A stretch of DNA of 64,000 nucleotides, from contig JACKHI010000001.1 in NCBI GenBank assembly GCA_020639075.1, positions 2,418,001 through 2,482,000 on the forward strand. The letters are read 5' to 3'. The stretch comes from Phycisphaerales bacterium. GTDB lineage: Bacteria; Planctomycetota; Phycisphaerae; UBA1845; UTPLA1. Each line of letters opens with the position of its first letter. Position 1 is the first letter of the stretch. The position numbers and the translations under genes are program-made. Positions 42,371 to 51,560 of this stretch are shown here, piece after piece. The notes under the pieces were generated by a model. It ran no database searches. It worked only from the letters and a program-made list of their open reading frames with translations, and was not told the DNA's origin.

Positions 42371-45300
42371 ATGACGGAAATGCGACGATCGACCACAACC
42401 TTCAGAATCATCGCTTGCGTGACGTGCATCAGCGCCGCCGTCGCGTGGAGCGCCGAACAGCGCTACCTCCCCGAGAGGGATCCGCTAGTGCGGGAGAAAC
42501 TCGAACAATGGCAGGACGCCAGGTTCGGTCTGCTCATGCACTGGGGCACTTACAGCCAATGGGGCGTCGTCGAATCCTGGCCGCTCTGCGGTGAAGACGA
42601 AGAGTGGTGCAGACGCACGATTGAGGACTACGACGAACATCGCCGCGCCTATGAGAAACTGGCAACGACCTTCAATCCGACGGATTTCAATCCGAAACGC
42701 TGGGCCGCCGCGGCCAGAGCGGCCGGCATGAAATACGTCGTCTTCACGACGAAGCATCACGACGGCTACTGCATGTTCGACACGAAGCTGACGGACTATC
42801 GAATCACATCTCCAAACACGCCCTTCCACACCGACAAGAACTCGGACATCACGCGCGCCATTTTCGACGCTTTCCGTGCGCAGGATTTCATGATCGGCGC
42901 CTATTACTCCAAGCCCGATTGGCACTCCGACGACTACTGGTGGCAACGCTTCCCGACGCCCGATCGACATGTGAACTACGACGTTACGCGCTATCCCGAT
43001 CGCTGGGAACGCTTCGTCCGGTTCACACACGGCCAGATCGACGAACTCATGAGCCGATATGGCACGATTGATATTCTCTGGCTCGACGGCGGATGGGTGC
43101 GTTCATACACCGACGCGGAGCTTGCCGCCGCGCGACGCGATCCGGAGAACAAAGGCCGTCGATTGCAGAACGAGGACATTCGCATCGGCGAAATCGTCAA
43201 AGCGGCTCGCGCAAAGCAGCCTGGTTTGATCGTCGTCGATCGGGCCGTCGAAGGGCCGTACCAGAACTATCTCACGCCGGAAAATCGAATCCCTGAAAAG
43301 ATGATCCCGCATCCGTGGGAGTCGAACATCGTCTCCGGCGGCGGGTACTCCTATGTACCCGACTCGACATATCTGTCGTCGCGCGAAGTCGTGCAAATGC
43401 TTGCCGACATCGTCGCCAAGGGCGGCAACCTGCTGCTCAATATTGCGCCATCGCCCCGAGGGGATTTCGATCCCGCGGCATACACAATGCTGGACGGCGT
43501 CACCGACTGGATGAAGGTCAATCGCGAGGCCATTTACGAGTCGCGACCGATTGCCCCCTTTCGCGATGGCCGTGTTGCCCTGACACGCAATCGACACACT
43601 GGCGTCGTGTATGCGATCTACCTTTCGGATGAAGACCAGACGCATCCGCCAACTGAAATTCGGCTCGACAAACTTGCACCCGCACCCGGCGCGACGATCA
43701 CAATGCTGGGCGACACGCGACCGCTGGAGTGGATTCCCCGCGACGACGGCTGCCGGGTCATGATTCCCCAGCGACTGATCGACGCCCCCCCCTGCACGCA
43801 CACGTGGGTGCTGAAGATCAGCAACGTGCGCGAATCCGCGCCGTCGCGGACCGGGGCCGCATTCGACGCCTCACGGCCGATCCCGGAACGGGTCGCCGAC
43901 CTCCTCGAACGGATGACGCTCGATGAAAAGCTGTCGCAACTCATGAACGCCAGCCCGGGCATCGAACGACTCGGTATCCCCTCGTGCAACTGGTGGAACG
44001 AATGCCTCCACGGCGTCGCCCGGGCGGGCCGCGCGACCGTGTTTCCGCAGGCCATCGGTCTCGCAGCGACGTTTGATGAACAGTTGATTCGTGATATCGG
44101 CAGCGCGATCGGCGCCGAAGCGCGCGCGAAGTACGAGCTGTCCAAAGTCAAGCAGCCCGGCGCGCAATACGCGGGCCTCACGTTCTGGTCGCCGAACATC
44201 AACATCTTTCGCGACCCTCGATGGGGCCGAGGTCAGGAAACGTACGGTGAAGATCCGTACCTGACGGGCCGAATCGGCGCGGCGTTCGTCAAGGGGCTCC
44301 AGGGCGATCATGCGCCCTACCTGCAAGTCGCCGCCTGCGCTAAACACTTTGCGGCGCACAGCGGGCCTGAGAAGGGCCGCGACAGTTTCGACAGCATCGT
44401 GACGCCCAAGGACCTCAATGAGACGTACCTGCCGGCGTTTCACACACTCGTCGATGCAGGCGTCGCCGGCGTCATGTGCGCGTACAACCGCGTCGATGGT
44501 CGCCCCTGCTGCGGCGACTCGCCAATATTGAAGGACATTCTCCGAAACGAATGGGGGTTCGACGGCTACGTCGTCAGCGATTGCGGCGCGCTCAACGACA
44601 TTCACGCCAATCACAAAGTAACGTCGTCGGCCGTCGAGTCGGCGGCGATGGCGTTGCGCAGCGGCGTCGATCTCAACTGCGGCGGCGTATACGAGTCCTT
44701 GAAAGAAGCAGTCGAGAAAGAACTCGTGACGCAGTCCGACGTCGATCGCGCACTCTCGCACCTGCTCACAATCCGCATGCGATTGGGTGAATTCGATCCG
44801 CCGGCCTCACACCCGTATGCCAACACGAATCCATCGTCTATCGCGAGTCCCGAACACATCGCTCTCGCACGACGTGCGGCGGCTGAGTCGATCGTGCTGC
44901 TGAAAAACGCAGACAAGACGCTCCCTCTGCGTAAGGACCTGAATTCACTTTACATTACGGGCCCCAACGCCGCGTCGATCGACGTATTACTGGGCAACTA
45001 TCGCGGCATCAGCGGCGATATGACGACAATCCTCGAAGGTGTCGTTTCGGCCGTCGCGCCGGCGTGTCGCGTCCATTACAACCCGGGCTGCCTGCTCAAC
45101 ACGCCCAATGCAAACGACTCGAACCTCGTCGCCTATCAGGCCGCAAGCGCCGACGCCGTCATCGTCGTGCTCGGAACGTCGCCCCTGATGGAGGGCGAAT
45201 CGGGCGACTCGATTGCCTCCGTCGACGGCGGTGATCGCACCGACCTGAATCTCCCCGCCAACCAACTCGACCTGCTGAAGCGCCTCCGCGACGCGACGAA

Positions 45301-45979
45301 GCGACCGATCATCGTTGTCCTGACGGGCGGCAGCCCGATTATCGCGCCCGAGGTGCACGACCTGGCCGACGCAGTCCTCTTTGTCTGGTACCCGGGCGAA
45401 GCCGGCGGCAACGCCGTCGCTGACATTTTGTTTGGCGACATTGCCCCGTCGGGTCGACTGCCGATCACATTTCCGGCCTCCGTTGCGTCTCTCCCGCCCT
45501 ACGAAGACTACAACATGCGCGGCCGCACCTATCGCTTCGCGACGTCGGAACCGCTTTATCCGTTCGGATTCGGTTTGACCTACGCCGAACTGTCCTACAG
45601 CGATATCCAACTGGCGAATGCAAACGTGGCAGCGGGCGACGGGCTGGAAGTCCGCTTTCGCCTGCACAACCGCGGCGATCGCGCTGTCGATGAAGTCGTT
45701 CAGTTCTACATGTCCGCATTGGATGTCGTGCCGGATGCGCCCGAAGCATCGCTTTGCGCGATCAAGCGCATCCGAATCGATGCGAAGCAAACACTCGAGC
45801 TGGCGCAGGCGATTTCTGCGGACGCGATGTCCACAGTCGACGCCGACGGCCGTCGCGCGATTCGCCCAGGTCGGTATCGACTCACGATCGGCGCCGCATC
45901 GCCCGGACTTCGCAGCACGCAACTGGGGGCGCCGACGCCGCTGACCGCCGAATTCAGCGTCGTAAGCGACAAGAAATAA
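42371..45979 (+). CDS. GH29 alpha-L-fucosidase / GH3 glycosidase fusion
   Basis: 1202 residues with a signal peptide (FRIIACVTCISAAVAWSA). Residues ~30-490 are GH29: GLLMHWGTYSQWG, FTTKHHDGYCMFD, and DILWLDGGW with nucleophile D239. Residues ~499-1202 are GH3: NWWNECLHGVAR, SPNINIFRDPRWGRGQETYG, AKHFAAHSGPEKGRD, YVVSDCGALND with nucleophile D737, a GH3-C domain and a fibronectin-III-like end (FGFGLTYAELSYS). The GH3 part is closest in motifs to beta-xylosidase/beta-glucosidase types. It is exported, so it acts on extracytoplasmic glycans, removing fucose and a second sugar. The start could also be the ATG nine bases downstream. The GH38 gene follows after 56 bp, probably in the same operon. 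Confidence 0.93.
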   Translation: MTEMRRSTTTFRIIACVTCISAAVAWSAEQRYLPERDPLVREKLEQWQDARFGLLMHWGTYSQWGVVESWPLCGEDEEWCRRTIEDYDEHRRAYEKLATTFNPTDFNPKRWAAAARAAGMKYVVFTTKHHDGYCMFDTKLTDYRITSPNTPFHTDKNSDITRAIFDAFRAQDFMIGAYYSKPDWHSDDYWWQRFPTPDRHVNYDVTRYPDRWERFVRFTHGQIDELMSRYGTIDILWLDGGWVRSYTDAELAAARRDPENKGRRLQNEDIRIGEIVKAARAKQPGLIVVDRAVEGPYQNYLTPENRIPEKMIPHPWESNIVSGGGYSYVPDSTYLSSREVVQMLADIVAKGGNLLLNIAPSPRGDFDPAAYTMLDGVTDWMKVNREAIYESRPIAPFRDGRVALTRNRHTGVVYAIYLSDEDQTHPPTEIRLDKLAPAPGATITMLGDTRPLEWIPRDDGCRVMIPQRLIDAPPCTHTWVLKISNVRESAPSRTGAAFDASRPIPERVADLLERMTLDEKLSQLMNASPGIERLGIPSCNWWNECLHGVARAGRATVFPQAIGLAATFDEQLIRDIGSAIGAEARAKYELSKVKQPGAQYAGLTFWSPNINIFRDPRWGRGQETYGEDPYLTGRIGAAFVKGLQGDHAPYLQVAACAKHFAAHSGPEKGRDSFDSIVTPKDLNETYLPAFHTLVDAGVAGVMCAYNRVDGRPCCGDSPILKDILRNEWGFDGYVVSDCGALNDIHANHKVTSSAVESAAMALRSGVDLNCGGVYESLKEAVEKELVTQSDVDRALSHLLTIRMRLGEFDPPASHPYANTNPSSIASPEHIALARRAAAESIVLLKNADKTLPLRKDLNSLYITGPNAASIDVLLGNYRGISGDMTTILEGVVSAVAPACRVHYNPGCLLNTPNANDSNLVAYQAASADAVIVVLGTSPLMEGESGDSIASVDGGDRTDLNLPANQLDLLKRLRDATKRPIIVVLTGGSPIIAPEVHDLADAVLFVWYPGEAGGNAVADILFGDIAPSGRLPITFPASVASLPPYEDYNMRGRTYRFATSEPLYPFGFGLTYAELSYSDIQLANANVAAGDGLEVRFRLHNRGDRAVDEVVQFYMSALDVVPDAPEASLCAIKRIRIDAKQTLELAQAISADAMSTVDADGRRAIRPGRYRLTIGAASPGLRSTQLGAPTPLTAEFSVVSDKK

Positions 45980-46035
45980 CGCCGAGGATCACGCTCATCG
46001 TGCGATTCAAGAATCGCGACCCATGGAGATGGATT

Positions 46036-49000
46036 ATGTTCGCAAGAAGTCTGGTCGTCGTCATCGTCGCCGCAGCCGCCTGCGCTCCCGCCCATGCCGC
46101 GGACGACACGTGCATCCTCTTCACCGCCGAGAATCTCGCCAAGGGACCTGGCAACTGGTACCTCTACGTTCAATTCTCGACGGCGCGCTACACGATCCAG
46201 GATGGCGACACGCTTGAGTACGACATCTACATGCCCGGTACGAATCCCGTTCTCAAAGGCGGTATGGATATCCAGGTCGAAGGAGCGAACCTTCCGCCCG
46301 AACTCAAGGACATCCACGCCCTGCGTGAGTCGAGGCTGAAGGACCAGGAAGGACTCCGTCTGCACGGCGACGCAATCCTGGAACCCGCGCACGACAAGTG
46401 GTACCGGCGCAAGTTCAAGCTGGACGGACTCGTCGGTGCAACGACGACGCGATGGGAACTCGTCTTCGAAGGCGACGAGGACGGCAAGTATGTGCAGTTC
46501 ATTGACAACATCCGCATCAAGCACAAGGGCAAGACCGCGCTGAAGGTCTACCGGGATGGTCCCATCGAAAACGACATCAAGGGCCAGGGCAACAACGGGT
46601 ACAGCGCCAAGTTCAACGTCGTCACGACGATGCGCAGCGAAGTCGGCGACCCGAAGTTCATGACGCGAATATTCGAAACCGCCGAACAGCGCCGGCGGAT
46701 GCGTGAATCCCGCGACGCATTCCACGCCGAACTCGACATGGCCGACCTACTCGCAAAGGAAAAGAACGACGCCCACATGCTGAGCCACATCAACGAGGCG
46801 CGACGAATCGAGGACACGAAGGCCTACGATCGCGGCGACGCCGAAGCCTATCTGAAGTCCCTCCATCAGGCTCGCGGAAAACTCAAGCACGAGCATCAGG
46901 TCATGGAACGGTACACGGGCCATCTCGTCGGCCACGCCCATATCGATCTCGCATGGCTATGGACGTGGGACGACTCCATCAACAACGTGATCCCGCACAC
47001 GTTTGGTCAGGCCCTCGTCTTCATGGACGAATTCGCCGAATTCACATTCTCGCAAAGCAGTGCGACGCTCTATCAGGCGACGCAGGTCCATCATCCGAAG
47101 CTCTTTGAGAAAATCCGCGAACGCGTTCGCGAAGGACGCTGGGAAATCGTCGGCGGTCGCTGGTGCGAAGGCGACAACAACATGATCTCGCCCGAGTCGC
47201 ACGCGAGACACTTCCTTTACGGCCAACGGTACTTCAAGAAGCACTTCGACCGCATGGCAAGAGTCGGCTGGGAGCCCGACACGTTCGGCCACTGCTGGAC
47301 GATGCCCCAAATCCTGCGCAAGTCGGGGATCGATAGTTACTACTTCTGCCGCGGCGGCAAGAATGAGCCCCTCTTCTGGTGGGAAGGCCCCGACGGCTCG
47401 CGCGTCCTCGCGTTTGAGGAACCAGCGACAGGCGGCTGGTACAACGACGACGTCAGCGATGAGAAAGTCAAAGAGCTGATCCGCTTCGCGCTGAAGACCG
47501 GCACGACGGACGAACTGATGGTCTACGGCGTCGGCAATCACGGCGGCGGTCCGACGCGCGAGTACATCGAATCGGCGCTCGCGATGAAAGATCGCGAAGG
47601 ATGGCCTCTCGTCAAATTCTCCACGGCGACTGAGTTCTTCGACATTCTGCACAAGATGTCCGACAAGCTGACGATCCCGACGATCAAGACGGACCTGAAC
47701 CCCGTCTTCTCCGGCTGCTACACGTCGCAATCGGAAATCAAGAGGCTAAATCGCAAATCGGAATGCGCCATCGAATCCGCCGAAGTCCTGACGACACTGG
47801 CCCACATGCATGACAACGATCTCGCCTATCCGCGTGCGAAGTTCGAAGCCCTGTGGCAGGACGTGCTCTGGAGTCATCACCACGACACGCTGCCCGGCTC
47901 CTGCATCCACGCCGCGGCGCTCTACGCCCGCGAACTGCTCGCCGATGTCGTCGCCGATGCGGAGTCGCTGCGGTCGAATGCAATGAACTGTCTTGCCGCC
48001 CCGTTTCCCGGCGGCATCGTCGTGTTCAATCCGACGTCGGGCGTGCGCAGTGATGTTGTCGACATCGCGGCGCCCGTCACGCGCGTCGGCTCCGCCGGCG
48101 ACATGATGCCGGTCCAGCGAACCGAGAATGGCGCGTGCTTCGTCGCGCGTGACATACCGGCGATGGGCTACAGAGTCTTTACCCCCGAATTCGCGACCGA
48201 CGACTCGGCGGACGACGTGTTGCCATATGACATCGCGAACATCCCCGGCTCCACAGGCACCAGCGAGCCGCAAGGCGCCGCCGCAACGGCTCACGCAAAC
48301 CGCATCGCGCCCGTGTTCCAAATGCTCCACGAAAAGCCCGGCGGCGGCACAGCATGGACGATCCAGGGCGTCGACAAAACGGAGTCGCTCGAAAAACCCG
48401 TTTTCACGCAGGTATTGGAGGACGGCGACGTCCGATGCCGCGTGCGCCGCATCTATCGCTGGAACAACACGACAATCACGTCCGACGAGATCCGGTACGC
48501 CCATACGCCGCGCATCGATTACGACGTGACAGTCGATTGGATGGAGATCGGTGACAATCAAGAAGGCAGCCAGATGCTGAAAGTCGCCATCCCGACACGC
48601 CTCGCGAACGGCACGGCGACGGCCGAAATACCATTCGGCGACATCGAGCGCGACAAGGACGGCAAGGAATACCCGATGCTCAAGTGGGTCGACGTTTCGA
48701 GCGCAGAGCGCGGCGTAACAGTCCTTAACGACTGCAAATACGGCTACGACGTTCAGAGCGACGGAACAATCCGTGTGACGCTGATGCGAGCGCCGTACAA
48801 TCCCGATCCTGTCGCCGATGTCGGCGTCCATCGCATGCGTTTCGCGATCCTCCCGCATGACGGACCGCTCGACAAGGCCGCAGCCGTACACGCAGGCGAC
48901 GCATTCAACAAGCCGCTGCTGGGCTGCTGGAATGCGAGTCAAGGAGACGTGAACGTCACATGGGCGACGCAACCATTGCGGAATTCGCTGTGCAGTGTCG

Positions 49001-49254
49001 ACGCACAGAACATCGTCATCACGGCGATCAAGCAGGCCGAAGACGGGAAAGCCGTCATCATTCGCGCATATGAGTGCGCAGGCAGACGGACGAAAGCGAA
49101 TTTCGATCTCAGCTTCGAATGCTCGGCCGTCAGGGAAGTCAATCTTGTCGAATACGACATGCCGACAGCCGGCGCCATCGAACAAGAGCAAGAGTCGTTT
49201 TCGACAACGTTCAGCCCCTACGAAATACGAACGTTCCTGCTGACGACGGATTGA
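46036..49254 (+). CDS. Secreted GH38 alpha-mannosidase
   Basis: 1072 residues, with GGAG before the ATG and a signal peptide (VVVIVAAAACAPAHA). A ~200-residue N-terminal carbohydrate-binding-like beta region precedes the GH38 catalytic core: zinc-binding GHAHIDLAWLW (H300, H302, D304), and WEPDTFGHCWTMPQILRKSG with nucleophile D415. The mid and C-terminal domains (GH38-C beta domains) follow, for example ARDIPAMGYRVFTPE. GH38 enzymes cleave alpha-mannose from N-glycan-like structures. Joined with the upstream fucosidase it suggests uptake or recycling of fucosylated, mannose-containing glycans. 56 bp after the GH29-GH3 gene, no terminator between. Confidence 0.93.
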   Translation: MFARSLVVVIVAAAACAPAHAADDTCILFTAENLAKGPGNWYLYVQFSTARYTIQDGDTLEYDIYMPGTNPVLKGGMDIQVEGANLPPELKDIHALRESRLKDQEGLRLHGDAILEPAHDKWYRRKFKLDGLVGATTTRWELVFEGDEDGKYVQFIDNIRIKHKGKTALKVYRDGPIENDIKGQGNNGYSAKFNVVTTMRSEVGDPKFMTRIFETAEQRRRMRESRDAFHAELDMADLLAKEKNDAHMLSHINEARRIEDTKAYDRGDAEAYLKSLHQARGKLKHEHQVMERYTGHLVGHAHIDLAWLWTWDDSINNVIPHTFGQALVFMDEFAEFTFSQSSATLYQATQVHHPKLFEKIRERVREGRWEIVGGRWCEGDNNMISPESHARHFLYGQRYFKKHFDRMARVGWEPDTFGHCWTMPQILRKSGIDSYYFCRGGKNEPLFWWEGPDGSRVLAFEEPATGGWYNDDVSDEKVKELIRFALKTGTTDELMVYGVGNHGGGPTREYIESALAMKDREGWPLVKFSTATEFFDILHKMSDKLTIPTIKTDLNPVFSGCYTSQSEIKRLNRKSECAIESAEVLTTLAHMHDNDLAYPRAKFEALWQDVLWSHHHDTLPGSCIHAAALYARELLADVVADAESLRSNAMNCLAAPFPGGIVVFNPTSGVRSDVVDIAAPVTRVGSAGDMMPVQRTENGACFVARDIPAMGYRVFTPEFATDDSADDVLPYDIANIPGSTGTSEPQGAAATAHANRIAPVFQMLHEKPGGGTAWTIQGVDKTESLEKPVFTQVLEDGDVRCRVRRIYRWNNTTITSDEIRYAHTPRIDYDVTVDWMEIGDNQEGSQMLKVAIPTRLANGTATAEIPFGDIERDKDGKEYPMLKWVDVSSAERGVTVLNDCKYGYDVQSDGTIRVTLMRAPYNPDPVADVGVHRMRFAILPHDGPLDKAAAVHAGDAFNKPLLGCWNASQGDVNVTWATQPLRNSLCSVDAQNIVITAIKQAEDGKAVIIRAYECAGRRTKANFDLSFECSAVREVNLVEYDMPTAGAIEQEQESFSTTFSPYEIRTFLLTTD

Positions 49255-49407
49255 ATCGAAACGAAATTCGGTCTATGTGACGGACTCGCGGAACCTGTAT
49301 CGCAAACGACAAAGCGGACGACATCCTCGGCGTCGCCTGCGCGAAAACGCGGCGTCCCGCGTACGATCTAATCGAAGGAACGTGGCGATGATGTCCATTC
49401 GCGGCCG

Positions 49408-49436
49408 CTGACCGACGAATCCGGTGCCGTTACAAT
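49408..49436 (+). promoter_or_regulatory. Putative promoter of the gene at 49474
   Basis: CTGACC and TACAAT are spaced by 17 bases; the -10 box ends 37 bases before the ATG. Confidence 0.4.
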
Positions 49437-49473
49437 CCTGGAATCTTCCGGCGCATCAACGAAAGGAATCCAG

Positions 49474-50712
49474 ATGATTAAGCTCACGCTCGCCCTAATG
49501 GTCTTTGCCTCGTCCGGCGTGGGCCAGACCGCTCCGGGCAACAATTCAGAACCTTCCGCCCTGCCGAAAACGACGACCTCTGGTGAAACCACCTATCGCT
49601 ACCCCAATGCGGGCGATCTCAAGGTCGAAGTCGCGGATCTTCGCGCGCAGCTCGAAAAAATGCCCGACGACGACAACATCCGATTGCGCCTCGGTTTCGT
49701 CGAGTTCCTCCGTGGATTCGAAGAATTGGCGCAATCTCTCTATCAATTCGGTCTTCGTGAACCGATGGGCGTCATCCCGATGCCGATCACCTCCAACTCG
49801 AACCCAAAGAAAATGACGTACGAAGACTCCCGCAGGATTATCGAAAACTGGCTCGCCAGCCTGAATCGCGCAGAGGAGACGCTCGCAAGGATCCGGAGCG
49901 ACGACGTCGCCTTCCGCGTCGATGTCGCGGACATCGTGATTGATTATGACTCGGACGGGAAAGCGGCAATGAGTGAACGGCTCGACGGCGTCCTGAATCT
50001 GAATATCTCCGGGGCGCAGGCCGTTCTCATCATTCGCTTTGATCGCACCGACGCGCACTGGCTTCGCGGCTATTGTCATCTCCTGGCGGGCGTCTGCGAA
50101 TTCGCACTCGCCCACGACTGGCGGGACTTTTTCGAACACGCAGGGCAGCTGTTCTTCGAGAAAATCGAAACGCCTTACGCCTTTCTTCATGAGCAAAACT
50201 ATGGCAACCAAGTCGGCATGATTCCGACGCAGTTCCTTGACATCGCCGCCGGCATCCACCTCCTGCGCTTCGACGTCAAGGAGCCCGAGCGCCTGAAAGC
50301 GGCCCACGCCCATTTCAAGGAGACGATTCGCCAGAGCCGCGAAATGTGGGCCAGCGCGATGAAAGAGACGGACAACGAACTGGAGTGGATTCCTAATCCG
50401 AGACAGGAAGGCGTCCTGCCGATCCCGATGACGGAATTGATGACGAAAGACTGGCTGCGCCTGCTCGACGAGGTAGACGCCATACTCGACGGTCGAAAGC
50501 TGATCCCCTTCTGGCGCGAGGGCGAGACGCGCGGCGTCAACCTGAAGCGCGTCTTCATGGAACCGCGACAATTCGACGTCGTACTCTGGCTCCAGGGAAC
50601 AGCCGCCGCGGCTTACCTGGAAAAGGGCGAAATCACGTCCGCCGACTTCTGGAACAGCATCCAACGCGGATTCGGCGGCCAGCTGACGTGGTACGCGCTT
50701 TGGATGAATTGA
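49474..50712 (+). CDS. Secreted hypothetical protein, helical/TPR-like
   Basis: 412 residues with a signal peptide (KLTLALMVFASSGVGQ). The mature part is mostly helical; DLRAQLEKMPDDDNIRLRLGFVEFLRGFEELAQSLYQFG looks like a TPR-type start, with repeats of aromatic-rich helices afterwards. It is not recognised as a defined family. It has its own promoter-like element 37 bases upstream and follows the mannosidase gene, but a 219-bp gap suggests an independent unit. Confidence 0.75.
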   Translation: MIKLTLALMVFASSGVGQTAPGNNSEPSALPKTTTSGETTYRYPNAGDLKVEVADLRAQLEKMPDDDNIRLRLGFVEFLRGFEELAQSLYQFGLREPMGVIPMPITSNSNPKKMTYEDSRRIIENWLASLNRAEETLARIRSDDVAFRVDVADIVIDYDSDGKAAMSERLDGVLNLNISGAQAVLIIRFDRTDAHWLRGYCHLLAGVCEFALAHDWRDFFEHAGQLFFEKIETPYAFLHEQNYGNQVGMIPTQFLDIAAGIHLLRFDVKEPERLKAAHAHFKETIRQSREMWASAMKETDNELEWIPNPRQEGVLPIPMTELMTKDWLRLLDEVDAILDGRKLIPFWREGETRGVNLKRVFMEPRQFDVVLWLQGTAAAAYLEKGEITSADFWNSIQRGFGGQLTWYALWMN

Positions 50713-50966
50713 CGATTGCATAGATGCTGCGCGATTTGTTTCGAGCCGCCGCGTCCCCGCGGCGACGCATGTCGCGCAATGAGGCGATGCGAAACCGCCA
50801 CGCTGGGACAGCGAGGCTCTGACCGCCGCGACGCTCGTTGTCTGAGGAAGCGGCTCGAAATCTCTTCAATTTTCCGAAATGATTCTCGAAATCCGCGTGG
50901 GGCCTTGCCCCCTCGCGCCATTGTATCTCCGACAGGCGGCAGCAAAGTCGCCGGGAGCTTCCGGAA

Positions 50967-51560
50967 ATGACAGTGTCGAGTATCGGTTTGAATCCGACGG
51001 ATGCGATTGCCTGCGGGACTTCGAGTCGTGACGCGCTGAGCGCGGCGTTTGATCGCTGCGCGACGGGCATCTATCGATTCGTCGCATACCGCGTCGGCGA
51101 TCCGCACCTGGCGGACGACCTGATGCAGCAGGTGTGGCTGGCGGCCATTCGTTCGGAAGGCCGAGTCCCGCCGGCGGAGCTGGAACCCTGGCTTCGCGGC
51201 GTGGCGCGGAATCTCATCCGCAACCACTGGCGAAAACAGTCGCAGCGGCCGGAGCATCTGCCGATTCTCGATGCCGACTTTGCGGCGGAGTTGTCACGCC
51301 GCCTGGTCGAGGAAGACATCCCCGATGACGTGCTGTCTCGAAGAGAGACGCGATCGCAGTTGATGCTCGCGATCACGGCCCTCGACGCCGACGCACAGGA
51401 GATCGTGATCGCCCGCTATTTCGACGACACATCGCACGCGCAGCTCGCCGTGAGATTCAACGTCAGCGAGCGGGCGATCGAAGGCCGACTCTATCGTGCG
51501 AGACAGTCGCTGCGTGCGACGCTCGAACGCCTTGACGAAGAAGGGTTGTGTGAACGATGA
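50967..51560 (+). CDS. ECF RNA polymerase sigma factor
   Basis: 197 residues with GGGAG upstream of the ATG. Region 2: GIYRFVAYRVGDPHLADDLMQQVWLAAI. Region 4: ALDADAQEIVIARYFDDTSHAQLAVRFNVSERAIEGRLYRARQSL. Its stop overlaps the next gene by 4 bp (ATGA). The next gene encodes a one-helix membrane protein, likely its anti-sigma factor or target. Confidence 0.92.
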   Translation: MTVSSIGLNPTDAIACGTSSRDALSAAFDRCATGIYRFVAYRVGDPHLADDLMQQVWLAAIRSEGRVPPAELEPWLRGVARNLIRNHWRKQSQRPEHLPILDADFAAELSRRLVEEDIPDDVLSRRETRSQLMLAITALDADAQEIVIARYFDDTSHAQLAVRFNVSERAIEGRLYRARQSLRATLERLDEEGLCER

